Below are positions 1-7,262 of a stretch of DNA of 64,000 bases, in pieces. Each line of letters opens with the position of its first letter. Position 1 is the first letter of the stretch. The notes under the pieces are model-generated. The model saw only the letters and a list, made by a program, of their open reading frames with translations, searched no databases and had not been told where the DNA came from. Where the stretch lies: assembly GCF_036895565.1 (NCBI RefSeq), contig NZ_CP145904.1, positions 1,178,001 to 1,242,000 of the forward strand. The letters run 5' to 3'. The DNA is from Flavobacterium sp. KS-LB2 (GTDB lineage Bacteria > Bacteroidota > Bacteroidia > Flavobacteriales > Flavobacteriaceae). Both the position numbers and the translations under genes were made by a program.

Positions 1-605
1 TTGGAGTATAGTGTTGGCAAACCTTTTCGTTTATCAGCCATAGCCGTAAAGTAATCAAGATAAAGAATGCCATTGGCGTCAGCATAATTTTTTATCATTT
101 CATTTAACGCTACTACTTTTTCAGCCGGATTTTGATTGGGTTTCCAAGAAAAGTCATAAGCAGGCAATACGGAACAAAGTATTACTTTAATTTGGTTTGC
201 TTGCGCCAATTCGGCCATTGAAAAAATGTTATTAGCAATCATATCCAATGTTGCAGGACCAGTATTGCCGGCAATGTCATTTATTCCTGCTAAAATAACT
301 ACAGCAGTGGGTTTTAAAGCTATAACATCAGCTCTAAAACGGATTAGCATTTGAGGTGTAGTTTGTCCACTAATACCTCGATTAATGTATGGTTTTCCTG
401 CAAAATACTCAGGATCGGTGATGCTCCAAAATTCAGTTATGGAATCTCCCATAAACACCACTCTTTTTTGTCCAAGTGCAATCGGTTTGAGATTGGCATT
501 TTCATTTTGATATTTGTTTAAATTTGGCCAGTCCTGAGCCTGTGCTTTTCCTCCCATAGCGATTGATAAAAATAGAATACAATAAATTAGTGCTGTGTTT
601 TTCAT
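1..605 (-). CDS. SGNH/GDSL-family hydrolase, partial (C-terminus off window)
   Basis: A secreted esterase or lipase-like hydrolase of the SGNH superfamily. The ATG at 605 is followed by a signal peptide of about 23 residues ending in AQA. The nucleophile block GDSIT is seen with Ser near residue 55, and the oxyanion block GINDIAG lies further in. The reading frame is open to the first base of the window, so the C-terminal Asp-His block (usually DxxH) is not visible. It lies downstream of cysM on the same strand but behind a strong hairpin, so it is probably a separate unit. The substrate (acyl esters, acetylated sugars or lysophospholipids) cannot be told from the sequence. Confidence 0.85.
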   Translation of the reverse strand, partial: MKNTALIYCILFLSIAMGGKAQAQDWPNLNKYQNENANLKPIALGQKRVVFMGDSITEFWSITDPEYFAGKPYINRGISGQTTPQMLIRFRADVIALKPTAVVILAGINDIAGNTGPATLDMIANNIFSMAELAQANQIKVILCSVLPAYDFSWKPNQNPAEKVVALNEMIKNYADANGILYLDYFTAMADKRKGLPTLYS

Positions 606-685
606 TAGTAATCAAATTATAAGGTGTGAAATCATTAAATTATTTTGGATTAAAAATAGAAAATATTAGTTTATTAAAATGAAAC

Positions 686-728
686 AACCTTCCTTTTTTC
701 ATATCCGAAGATACAGAAAAGGAAGGTT
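686..728. terminator. Hairpin terminator after cysM
   Basis: A perfect 12-bp inverted repeat (686-697 and 717-728, arm AACCTTCCTTTT) with a 19-base loop is followed by a T-run on the plus strand and preceded by an A-run, as is usual for factor-independent terminators. It lies between the stop of cysM at 750 and the start of the next gene at 605. Confidence 0.7.
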
Positions 729-749
729 TTTTTTATAAGTCTACGCAAT

Positions 750-1637
750 TTAATCAAACAAATCCGAAGACAAATAGCGATCACCACGGTCACAAATAAT
801 GGCTACTATGACTCCTGATTCTAATTCCTCAGCCATTTTTATTGCTGCCGCCACTGAACCACCACTACTCATTCCTGCAAAAACGCCTTCTTCTAACGCT
901 AAACGTTTGGTCATGGCCCGCGCTTCCTCTTCAGAGACTTCGATGATTGTATCTACTTTATTGGAATCAAAGATCTTAGGTAAATATTCTTTAGGCCATT
1001 TTCTGATTCCTGGGATTTGGGATCCATCGCTGGGTTGGGCGCCTACAATTTGAATCGCTGGATTCATTTCTTTCAGGTAGGTTGAAGTGCCTATAATTGT
1101 TCCCGTTGTTCCCATAGCGGAGACAAAATGGGTTACAGTTCCGTCGGTATCATTCCATACTTCAGGGCCAGTAGTTTTATAATGCGCTTTCCAGTTGTCG
1201 TCATTTGCAAACTGATTAAGCATTATGTAACCGCCTTCGGCTACTTTTTTGTCTGCATAATCTCTAGAACCTATAATTCCGGTATCAGCAGGTGTCAAAA
1301 TGACGGTAGCACCATAAGCGCGCATAGTTTGGGTGCGTTCCTTAGTGGAATCTTCTGGAAGTATCAATTCGATTTCGATATTGAATAATTGCGCAATCAT
1401 CGCAAGGGCTATGCCGGTATTGCCACTTGTTGCTTCAATGAGTTTATCTCCTTTTTTGATTTCTCCTCTTTCTAATGCAGAGGCTATCATGTTGTAGGCT
1501 GCACGATCTTTTACGCTCCCTCCAGGATTGTTTCCTTCGAGTTTCAGTAAAAGTTTTACGTTTTTATTTTTTATTAAATTAGTGGTTTCGACTAAAGGTG
1601 TGTTTCCAATGAGGTCTAATATTTTATATGATTTCAT
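750..1637 (-). CDS. cysM: Cysteine synthase B (O-acetylserine sulfhydrylase)
   Basis: A PLP-dependent beta-replacement enzyme that makes cysteine from O-acetylserine and a sulfur donor. Visible features are the PLP lysine in SVKDR (Lys43), the substrate loop SGNTG, and the phosphate-binding loop GTTGT. The CysM-type segment QPSDGSQIPGIRKWP and the C-terminus GDRYLSS separate it from CysK. At 295 residues it has the normal CysM length. A second paralogue of the CysK type lies at 35742-36659 beside cysE, so the organism has both isozymes. CysM enzymes elsewhere can use thiosulfate or a sulfur carrier. The donor used here is not visible. Confidence 0.92.
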   Translation of the reverse strand: MKSYKILDLIGNTPLVETTNLIKNKNVKLLLKLEGNNPGGSVKDRAAYNMIASALERGEIKKGDKLIEATSGNTGIALAMIAQLFNIEIELILPEDSTKERTQTMRAYGATVILTPADTGIIGSRDYADKKVAEGGYIMLNQFANDDNWKAHYKTTGPEVWNDTDGTVTHFVSAMGTTGTIIGTSTYLKEMNPAIQIVGAQPSDGSQIPGIRKWPKEYLPKIFDSNKVDTIIEVSEEEARAMTKRLALEEGVFAGMSSGGSVAAAIKMAEELESGVIVAIICDRGDRYLSSDLFD

Positions 1638-2033
1638 GCTGTTTGGTGTCTTAAATTGTAATAATCAGGTTCTAATGTATTACAATTGATAAATCGTTTT
1701 GAACAATGTTTTTTTATGATAGTATTTTAAAGACAGCAACAACAATAGCTGAAAGGAATATTTTTCAAGTTCAGTAGCATTTTCATAGTTTTTAAAAACA
1801 AGTTGCAAAGATATTGAACTATTTTGAATTATTTCTGTTTGTAATATAAAGCTATCGTCTTTATTTGGACACTTTTGTTAAATAAATTGACTGTAATTGT
1901 GGGGTGTTTTGCTGTTTTTAACTTTTTAAAAATACAAAAAGTACTGGTGTATCTGTTTTATTTTCAATGTATAGAAACCGATTATTAGTTTTGATGAAAG
2001 TGTTTTTTTAAATTAGCCAATAAATTACTCTTC
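1638..2033. other. Intergenic region, divergent, no gene seen
   Basis: About 400 bases of AT-rich sequence between the divergent starts of cysM and the DUF1003 gene. I see no plausible ORF or RNA structure, only a promoter-like box on the minus strand at 1805-1813. Confidence 0.6.
1805..1813 (-). promoter_or_regulatory. Candidate minus-seven box for cysM
   Basis: On the minus strand the bases read TATCTTTGC, matching the Bacteroidetes housekeeping minus-seven consensus TAnnTTTG. It implies a leader of about 160 bases before the cysM start. No convincing TTG minus-33 element is seen at the normal spacing, so the call is tentative. Confidence 0.35.
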
Positions 2034-2732
2034 ATGAAATCTAATACTACTTTTATAAGCGACATTTCAAACAAAGAATTTCCAATAGCGGATAAAATTT
2101 CTGCTAAAACGATACGAAATCCAATATTAGCACTTATTCAAGCTGATTATCCAGATTTTGATACTGATAAATTTATAGCAATTCCGGAGCTGAATATGTA
2201 TCGGGAGAAATATATTTCTAATTATTTAGTGGTCGAAATAGGGGAATTATCAAATCTAGAGGCTAAGGTTATTGGTTCTTTGAATGAAGATAAATCATTG
2301 GTGAGTACGGTTGAGGATGATATTGGAGTTCGCACCATAGGACAGAAAGTAGCTGATAAAGTAGCTGCTTTTGGCGGAAGCTGGAAATTCATCATCCTTT
2401 TTGGGGTATTCATCCTTTTTTGGATTTTGATTAATATTTATATTTTCTTGAATAAGGGATTTGATCCTTATCCATTTATTTTGCTAAATTTAATTTTGTC
2501 GTGTCTTGCAGCACTTCAAGCTCCCGTGATTATGATGAGTCAAAATCGTCAGGAAGAAAAAGACAGGGAAAGAGCCAAAAAAGATTATATGATTAATTTG
2601 AAATCAGAACTTGAAATTAGAATGCTTCATGAAAAACTAGATCATTTGATTATGCATCAACAACAAGAATTAATAGAAATTCAAAAAGTGCAAATAGAAA
2701 TGATGAATGATATTTTGACCCGAATCAAATAA
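2034..2732 (+). CDS. DUF1003 family membrane protein
   Basis: A 232-residue protein with a soluble N-terminal half and two closely spaced membrane helices around residues 120-140 and 147-168. A charged, coiled-coil-like tail rich in Glu, Lys and Gln follows (residues 178-232). The segment between and after the helices (FWILINI, then APVIMMSQNRQ) is characteristic of DUF1003. The biochemical role of the family is unknown. The gene stands alone, with cysM divergent upstream and DUF2752 convergent downstream. Confidence 0.85.
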   Translation: MKSNTTFISDISNKEFPIADKISAKTIRNPILALIQADYPDFDTDKFIAIPELNMYREKYISNYLVVEIGELSNLEAKVIGSLNEDKSLVSTVEDDIGVRTIGQKVADKVAAFGGSWKFIILFGVFILFWILINIYIFLNKGFDPYPFILLNLILSCLAALQAPVIMMSQNRQEEKDRERAKKDYMINLKSELEIRMLHEKLDHLIMHQQQELIEIQKVQIEMMNDILTRIK

Positions 2733-2768
2733 TTTTAGTTGTTGTAAAATTGAAAAAAAAATAAGGTT

Positions 2769-3047
2769 TTAAAAGTGCTTAAAATAATAACCCGCAATCA
2801 TAAAAATGCCATTGACGATTGCTGAAACCATGATTGGTTTTTTGTAATTTCTATTTTTGTCGATAAAATTCAAACCCAGAATTCCCAGAAATAGTAGTGT
2901 GGTGAAAATGGCTGGATACATCTTAAAAGCGCCTTGAAAGTCCGCTTGCAGAAACAGTAAAAATCCTCTCTGAAAACCGCAACCCAAACACTCGATTCCA
3001 AAGAGCGTTTTGCTTAAGCAAGGCAGCATAAATTTTTCTAAATCCAA
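2769..3047 (-). CDS. DUF2752 family small membrane protein
   Basis: A 92-residue protein with the DUF2752 signature GIECLGCGFQRG (a Cys-Leu-Gly-Cys pair) near the N-terminus and two membrane helices after it. The start codon at 3047 is TTG. An ATG six codons in, at 3029, is possible but would leave only a few residues before the signature. The gene is convergent with the DUF1003 gene, 36 bases away. The family has no established function, and the paired cysteines suggest metal or redox chemistry only by inference. Confidence 0.75.
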   Translation of the reverse strand: MDLEKFMLPCLSKTLFGIECLGCGFQRGFLLFLQADFQGAFKMYPAIFTTLLFLGILGLNFIDKNRNYKKPIMVSAIVNGIFMIAGYYFKHF

Positions 3048-3148
3048 TGGTTTTTCTTTTTACAATTTTACGAAAAAATAAGAAACGGTTAAGATAATAA
3101 TTGATGCAATTTTAAATTCATTACTTTTGAAAACTGATATTTAAAAAG

Positions 3149-3331
3149 ATGAGAAAGTTTATAATTCCAATAATGGTTGTGGCGATAACTGTTGCTTTGT
3201 ACGAGCAGGTGAGTGCCGAAAAAAATGTGTTTGTAATGGTCATTGCAATTGTGGTTTTCATGATGGGAATGATGCAATTGAGTGCGAAAACGCCAAGTAA
3301 AAATCAAGATAAAGAAGACGAAAATGTTTAA
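3149..3331 (+). CDS. Small two-helix membrane protein
   Basis: A 60-residue protein with two hydrophobic segments (residues 3-20 and 26-45) and a short charged tail. The ATG at 3149 is the only sensible start. Its stop overlaps the start of the Smr-domain gene by 8 bases, which implies translational coupling. No family assignment can be made from the sequence. Its place directly before a DUF2027/Smr gene may mark a conserved two-gene unit in Flavobacteriia, which I cannot check here. Confidence 0.7.
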   Translation: MRKFIIPIMVVAITVALYEQVSAEKNVFVMVIAIVVFMMGMMQLSAKTPSKNQDKEDENV

Positions 3332-3875
3332 TAAAGGAGATAAGGTTTCAGTGCTTGACGAAGCAATCAACGGGATAGTTTTGTCAGTCAATGAGAAGCA
3401 AGTTACGGTAGAAACAGAAGATGGATTTACGATGACATTTTTTGTCAACGAGTTGATTAAAATAAACGAAACCAGTAACTTACTAGATTCTATTAGAAGA
3501 ATAAATGTAAGTGAGATTTCAAAAGAGAAAGAGATTCCAAAACCTCGTAGTTTTGTAAAAGAGAAGAAATCAAAACATGAAATTCCGGCTCCAGAGTTTG
3601 ATTTGCATATCGAAAAACTGGTGCCTAATAAACGTGGAATGTCCAATTATGATATTCTAACTTTGCAAACGGAAACAGCAAAACGACATATTGAATTTGC
3701 GATTAAGAATCGTATTCCAAAGATTGTTTTTATCCACGGCGTGGGTGAAGGAGTTCTAAAAGCAGAGCTGGATTTTTTATTAGGGCGTTATGATAATATC
3801 GCTTTTCAAGAAGGAAATTATCAAAAATATGGTCAAGGAGCAACAGAAGTTTTTATTAAACAAAGTGCCATGTAG
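3324..3875 (+). CDS. DUF2027 and Smr-domain protein
   Basis: A 183-residue protein that starts at the ATG overlapping the preceding stop. A longer in-frame reading from 3282 runs inside the upstream gene and is not supported. The N-terminal part (about 1-60) is a small beta-rich DUF2027-like domain starting MFNKGDKV. The C-terminal part (about 90-183) is an Smr domain with the motif DLHIEKL and the loop FIHGVGEGVLK that matches the HGxGxGxL signature. Smr domains act as nucleases or nucleic-acid binders in MutS2 and stand-alone proteins. The target here is unknown. Confidence 0.85.
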   Translation: MFNKGDKVSVLDEAINGIVLSVNEKQVTVETEDGFTMTFFVNELIKINETSNLLDSIRRINVSEISKEKEIPKPRSFVKEKKSKHEIPAPEFDLHIEKLVPNKRGMSNYDILTLQTETAKRHIEFAIKNRIPKIVFIHGVGEGVLKAELDFLLGRYDNIAFQEGNYQKYGQGATEVFIKQSAM

Positions 3876-3900
3876 GTTTCTTTTTGATTTTTTTAAGCAT

Positions 3901-3963
3901 AAAAAAAGTCCAATTTTAAAGTAGTTTTTCGAGAGAATTTTACTTAAAAATCGGACTTTTTTT
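3901..3963. terminator. Bidirectional terminator between convergent genes
   Basis: Outer arms 3901-3911 and 3953-3963 (AAAAAAAGTCC and its complement) flank a further imperfect inner stem. The hairpin serves both the Smr-domain gene and the lipoprotein gene that converge on it. Confidence 0.75.
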
Positions 3964-4012
3964 GGACTCAAAACAGTTGCTTTTTGTGTCTATTTTTATG
4001 CTGTATTCGAGA

Positions 4013-4957
4013 TTAATTCGTGGTCAATAATTCTCCGTAAATATAATTATCACCCAAAATAAAATCGCTGCTTCCTTTCTTCATTTTTACTTTTTTAAGG
4101 ACAACGGTATGTTTAAAACCAGTTCCCAAAGTAGTAGTTGTTACCTCCACAATTCCACTTTGGTTTGCTACTCCAGCCACCGCAATCCATTCCTCACTTA
4201 CTGCAGGAGTTGCTGGAAAAGTAGTGTTGCAAAAATAAGCATCTGTTACTAATCCGGAGAACAATCGATAGGTAAGTTTGTTTTTTGTATCGCTTATTAA
4301 CCCGGTTCTAGGAGTATTTAATGGAGTTGCTTCGTTCACAATTAATGTAGGATCAATGTCTAAAATAAGTGCTTCACTACTATTGTAATCGTATAATTGT
4401 TTAGTAGAGCTACATTGTTCAAGTGTTTTGTTGAATGAAAAAGGCAAAGGCGTAGCACTAATTACATAGTCGCCAAAAGGGAATGTTTCATAAACTTGAG
4501 TCCCATTACTTTTTACAAATGTTATGTTTTTGAACGTGATATTATGATTGTAACCTGTAATTTTAGTGCTGTTATCAGTAGTATTTGTGGTTTTTACAGC
4601 AGTCGTATTTATAACTATTTTTCCACCGGAAGTGGTCCATTGATCCATAACAATTGGCGTTGCTGGCGGAATGGTTTCGCAAATCGTAGCAGAGGTTACG
4701 GCGCCATTATAAAAGCGATACAGCACACGATTTGAGGCGTTGATGTCTAATTCTTGGGATTTTGTTTCTGTTGGGAAAGTAAATCCAGCAACTTCAAGTA
4801 TAAGGGCTTCACTATCTTTTAGTTTGTAAATAATGTCATTTGAACTGCAATTTTGTGCAGTAACATCATCAAAACTAATGTCTTCTTGAATTAAATCTCC
4901 ATCATCACAACCATTTAGAAACATGGCTAAAATCAATATGCTTACAACTCTTTTCAT
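4013..4957 (-). CDS. Hypothetical lipoprotein with two related halves
   Basis: A 314-residue protein starting at 4957 with a lipoprotein signal (MKRVVSILILAMFLNGC). The longer reading from 5008 adds 17 residues before the signal and is rejected. The mature part contains two similar halves. Each starts with a Cys, a Tyr-rich stretch and the phrase SEALIL, contains YRF or YRLF plus a Cys-xx-xx-PATP segment, and ends in a beta-rich region with KHxxxLK or HNITFKN. This points to an internal duplication of a beta-sandwich-like unit. No known family is recognised. It is probably on the periplasmic or outer-membrane face. Confidence 0.75.
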   Translation of the reverse strand: MKRVVSILILAMFLNGCDDGDLIQEDISFDDVTAQNCSSNDIIYKLKDSEALILEVAGFTFPTETKSQELDINASNRVLYRFYNGAVTSATICETIPPATPIVMDQWTTSGGKIVINTTAVKTTNTTDNSTKITGYNHNITFKNITFVKSNGTQVYETFPFGDYVISATPLPFSFNKTLEQCSSTKQLYDYNSSEALILDIDPTLIVNEATPLNTPRTGLISDTKNKLTYRLFSGLVTDAYFCNTTFPATPAVSEEWIAVAGVANQSGIVEVTTTTLGTGFKHTVVLKKVKMKKGSSDFILGDNYIYGELLTTN

Positions 4958-5135
4958 TTTTATAAAATTTGTAACAAAAATAGAATTTTTAATTAGTTCC
5001 AATTGCATTCCCTTTTAAAAATAGATTATTTAACAGGATATTGGGTTTTTAAATTTCAAAAAATGAGAGCAATATGATAGTGAGCACTTTAATGTTTTGC
5101 TATTATTGTATGAATTCAAAGCGAGTAGAAATGAT

Positions 5136-5144
5136 TATCTTTAC
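5136..5144 (+). promoter_or_regulatory. Candidate minus-seven box for the RarD-like gene
   Basis: TATCTTTAC lies 17 bases before the start codon and matches TAnnTTTR. The nearest TTG upstream is 27 bases away, longer than the usual spacing, so only the minus-seven element is suggested. Confidence 0.35.
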
Positions 5145-5161
5145 ACAAATTTTTCACTAAA

Positions 5162-6082
5162 ATGAAGCCAAACAAATATTATTTAGCTGCTTTCTCTGCC
5201 TTTTTTATCTGGGGGTTTTTTAGTCTAGCCTTAAAACCGTTACACAATTACCCTTCATTAGATATTTTATTTTACCGTGTTTTTTTTAGTGTTGCGCTTA
5301 TGGCAGTAATTAATCTTGTTTTTAGACGCAATGTAATGCTACAAAATTGGAATCATTTCAAAGCATTGACCGCAAAACAAAAAAAAAGTGTTGTTGTATT
5401 GACACTTGGTGGAGGCGTATTTCTATCCTCAAACTGGTTTGTTTTTATATATGTTATGAATCATGTTAGTGTAAAAGCGGCTTCATTAGCCTACATGATC
5501 TGCCCGATTCTAACAACTATATTAGCTTTTTTTATATTAAAAGAGAAACTGAGTAAGTGGCAATGGTTTGCTGTATCTATAAGTGCTTTTAGCTGTGTTT
5601 TGTTGTCATTCAACCATTTTCAAGATATTTTTTATAGCCTCATTACAGCGGCGACGTATGCTATGTATTTAGTGAGCCAAAGAAAGAATATTGAGTTGGA
5701 TAAATTTCTTGTTCTGACCATGCAATTAGTATTTACAGCATTAATTCTGCTTCCTTTTTATCCTAGTTATAGTGGTGATTTACCCACAGAATCTTTATTT
5801 TATAATTGTTTACTGGTAATTGTAGTTTTTTTTACGATTATTCCGCTTTTTTTAAACTTGTACGCATTAAAAGGAATTAATTCATCTGCAGTTGGGATTA
5901 TGATATATATAAATCCAATTATTGGTTTTCTATTGGCATTATTTTATTACCATGAACAAGTGAGTACACTTCAGCTATTCTCCTATTTTCTGATCCTGAT
6001 TTCAATTGTTGTTTTTAATGAGAAGCTGCTATTTCCTAGAAAACCGAAAAGTATTCCAATAGAAATAGAGGTTTTAAAATAA
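5162..6082 (+). CDS. EamA/RarD-like drug-metabolite permease
   Basis: A 306-residue inner-membrane protein with about ten hydrophobic helices arranged as two EamA repeats. The N-terminus, with the pattern AFFIWGFFSLALKPL followed by ILFYRVFFS, is typical of the RarD branch of the DMT superfamily. The substrate is not known; the E. coli RarD name comes from chloramphenicol sensitivity and does not settle it. The next gene, a cysteine desulfurase, starts 19 bases later, so the two are likely co-transcribed. Confidence 0.85.
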   Translation: MKPNKYYLAAFSAFFIWGFFSLALKPLHNYPSLDILFYRVFFSVALMAVINLVFRRNVMLQNWNHFKALTAKQKKSVVVLTLGGGVFLSSNWFVFIYVMNHVSVKAASLAYMICPILTTILAFFILKEKLSKWQWFAVSISAFSCVLLSFNHFQDIFYSLITAATYAMYLVSQRKNIELDKFLVLTMQLVFTALILLPFYPSYSGDLPTESLFYNCLLVIVVFFTIIPLFLNLYALKGINSSAVGIMIYINPIIGFLLALFYYHEQVSTLQLFSYFLILISIVVFNEKLLFPRKPKSIPIEIEVLK

Positions 6083-6101
6083 TTTTATAATTTTCCAAAA
6101 A

Positions 6102-7226
6102 ATGAAAAAAGTATATCTCGATAACGCTTCTACAACCGCTATTCGTGCTGAAGTTATTCAAGAAATGACCAAAGTTATGACGGAAGAGTATGGAAATCCA
6201 TCTTCGACGCATAGTTTAGGTCGTTCCGCCAAAAACATTTTGGAGCTTTCCAGAAAATCGATAGCAAAGAACCTAAATGCAACTGCACAAGAGATTATTT
6301 TTACATCTTGTGGTACAGAAGCTAACAATTGGATTCTTCGTTCTGCGGTTGAAGATTTACAAGTAAAACGAATTATTACCAGTAAAATAGAGCATCATGC
6401 GGTTTTGTATACGGCTCTAGTCTTAGAAAAGGAGTACAATATTCAAATTGATTATGTGAATGTGAAACCAAATGGGGAAATAGATATTACACATTTAGTA
6501 GAGTTATTGTCGCAGGAAAAGAAAACATTAGTCAGCTTGATGCATGTAAATAATGAAACAGGAACTATTTTAGATTTAGAACGAATAGGTCGTATTTGTC
6601 AAGAACATAATGTCTTATTTCATTCGGATACAGTACAATCCATTGGAAAGGCAACGATTGACTTACAAACAATTCCTGTTGATTTTATTGTAGCAAGTGC
6701 CCACAAATTTCACGGACCTAAAGGTGTGGGTTTTGCTTTTATTCGAAAAAATTCAGGCTTACAACCGTTATTTTTTGGTGGCGAACAAGAAAAAGGATTG
6801 CGAGCAGGAACAGAAGCGTTGCATCAAATCGCTGGTATGGCAAAAGCATTGGAGTTGTGTTATACCAATTTAGAAACAGAACAAAATCATATTATCGAGT
6901 TGAAAAACTATTTGATTTCCCAATTAAAAACTGAATTTCCAGATTTTAAAATCAATGGAACTCCAAATGGATTTTATACTGTTTTGAATGTTTTATTGCC
7001 TTTTCCACCAGCAAAAACGTCGATGCTTTTATTTCATTTAGACATGAAGGGAATTGCAGTTTCACGCGGAAGTGCTTGTCAATCAGGAAGTATAAAACCT
7101 TCACATGTTTTAGCCGAAATGCTTTCTGAAGAAGATTTGAAAAAACCAAGTTTGCGCATTTCATTTAGTCATTATAATACAAAAGACGATATTGATTTAC
7201 TGATTGAAGCCTTGAAAACAATATAA
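6102..7226 (+). CDS. Cysteine desulfurase (IscS/NifS family)
   Basis: A 374-residue PLP enzyme that moves sulfur from cysteine to an active-site cysteine for Fe-S clusters or thio-modified tRNA. The N-terminus VYLDNASTT is the usual start. The PLP lysine is Lys202 in SAHKFHGPKG. The catalytic Cys326 is in SRGSACQSGS, with the mobile loop typical of IscS/NifS-like group I enzymes. No iscU or iscA lies beside it, so it may serve tRNA thiolation or general sulfur trafficking. It follows a permease at 19 bases and ends at a hairpin. Confidence 0.9.
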   Translation: MKKVYLDNASTTAIRAEVIQEMTKVMTEEYGNPSSTHSLGRSAKNILELSRKSIAKNLNATAQEIIFTSCGTEANNWILRSAVEDLQVKRIITSKIEHHAVLYTALVLEKEYNIQIDYVNVKPNGEIDITHLVELLSQEKKTLVSLMHVNNETGTILDLERIGRICQEHNVLFHSDTVQSIGKATIDLQTIPVDFIVASAHKFHGPKGVGFAFIRKNSGLQPLFFGGEQEKGLRAGTEALHQIAGMAKALELCYTNLETEQNHIIELKNYLISQLKTEFPDFKINGTPNGFYTVLNVLLPFPPAKTSMLLFHLDMKGIAVSRGSACQSGSIKPSHVLAEMLSEEDLKKPSLRISFSHYNTKDDIDLLIEALKTI

Positions 7227-7229
7227 AAA

Positions 7230-7253
7230 AAAATCTGCTGTAAGGCAGATTTT
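7230..7253 (+). terminator. Terminator after cysteine desulfurase gene
   Basis: A 9-bp stem (7230-7238 and 7245-7253, arm AAAATCTGC) with a 6-base loop and flanking A and T runs lies just after the stop at 7226. The converging glycosyltransferase gene ends at 7263. Confidence 0.65.
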
Positions 7254-7262
7254 TAGTGGTAT

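Noticed and set aside
3089-3646. A 185-residue minus-strand reading opposite the Smr-domain gene
   Set aside because: It lies wholly on the antisense of two well-supported plus-strand genes, has a Ser/Phe-rich composition typical of shadow frames, and matches no family.
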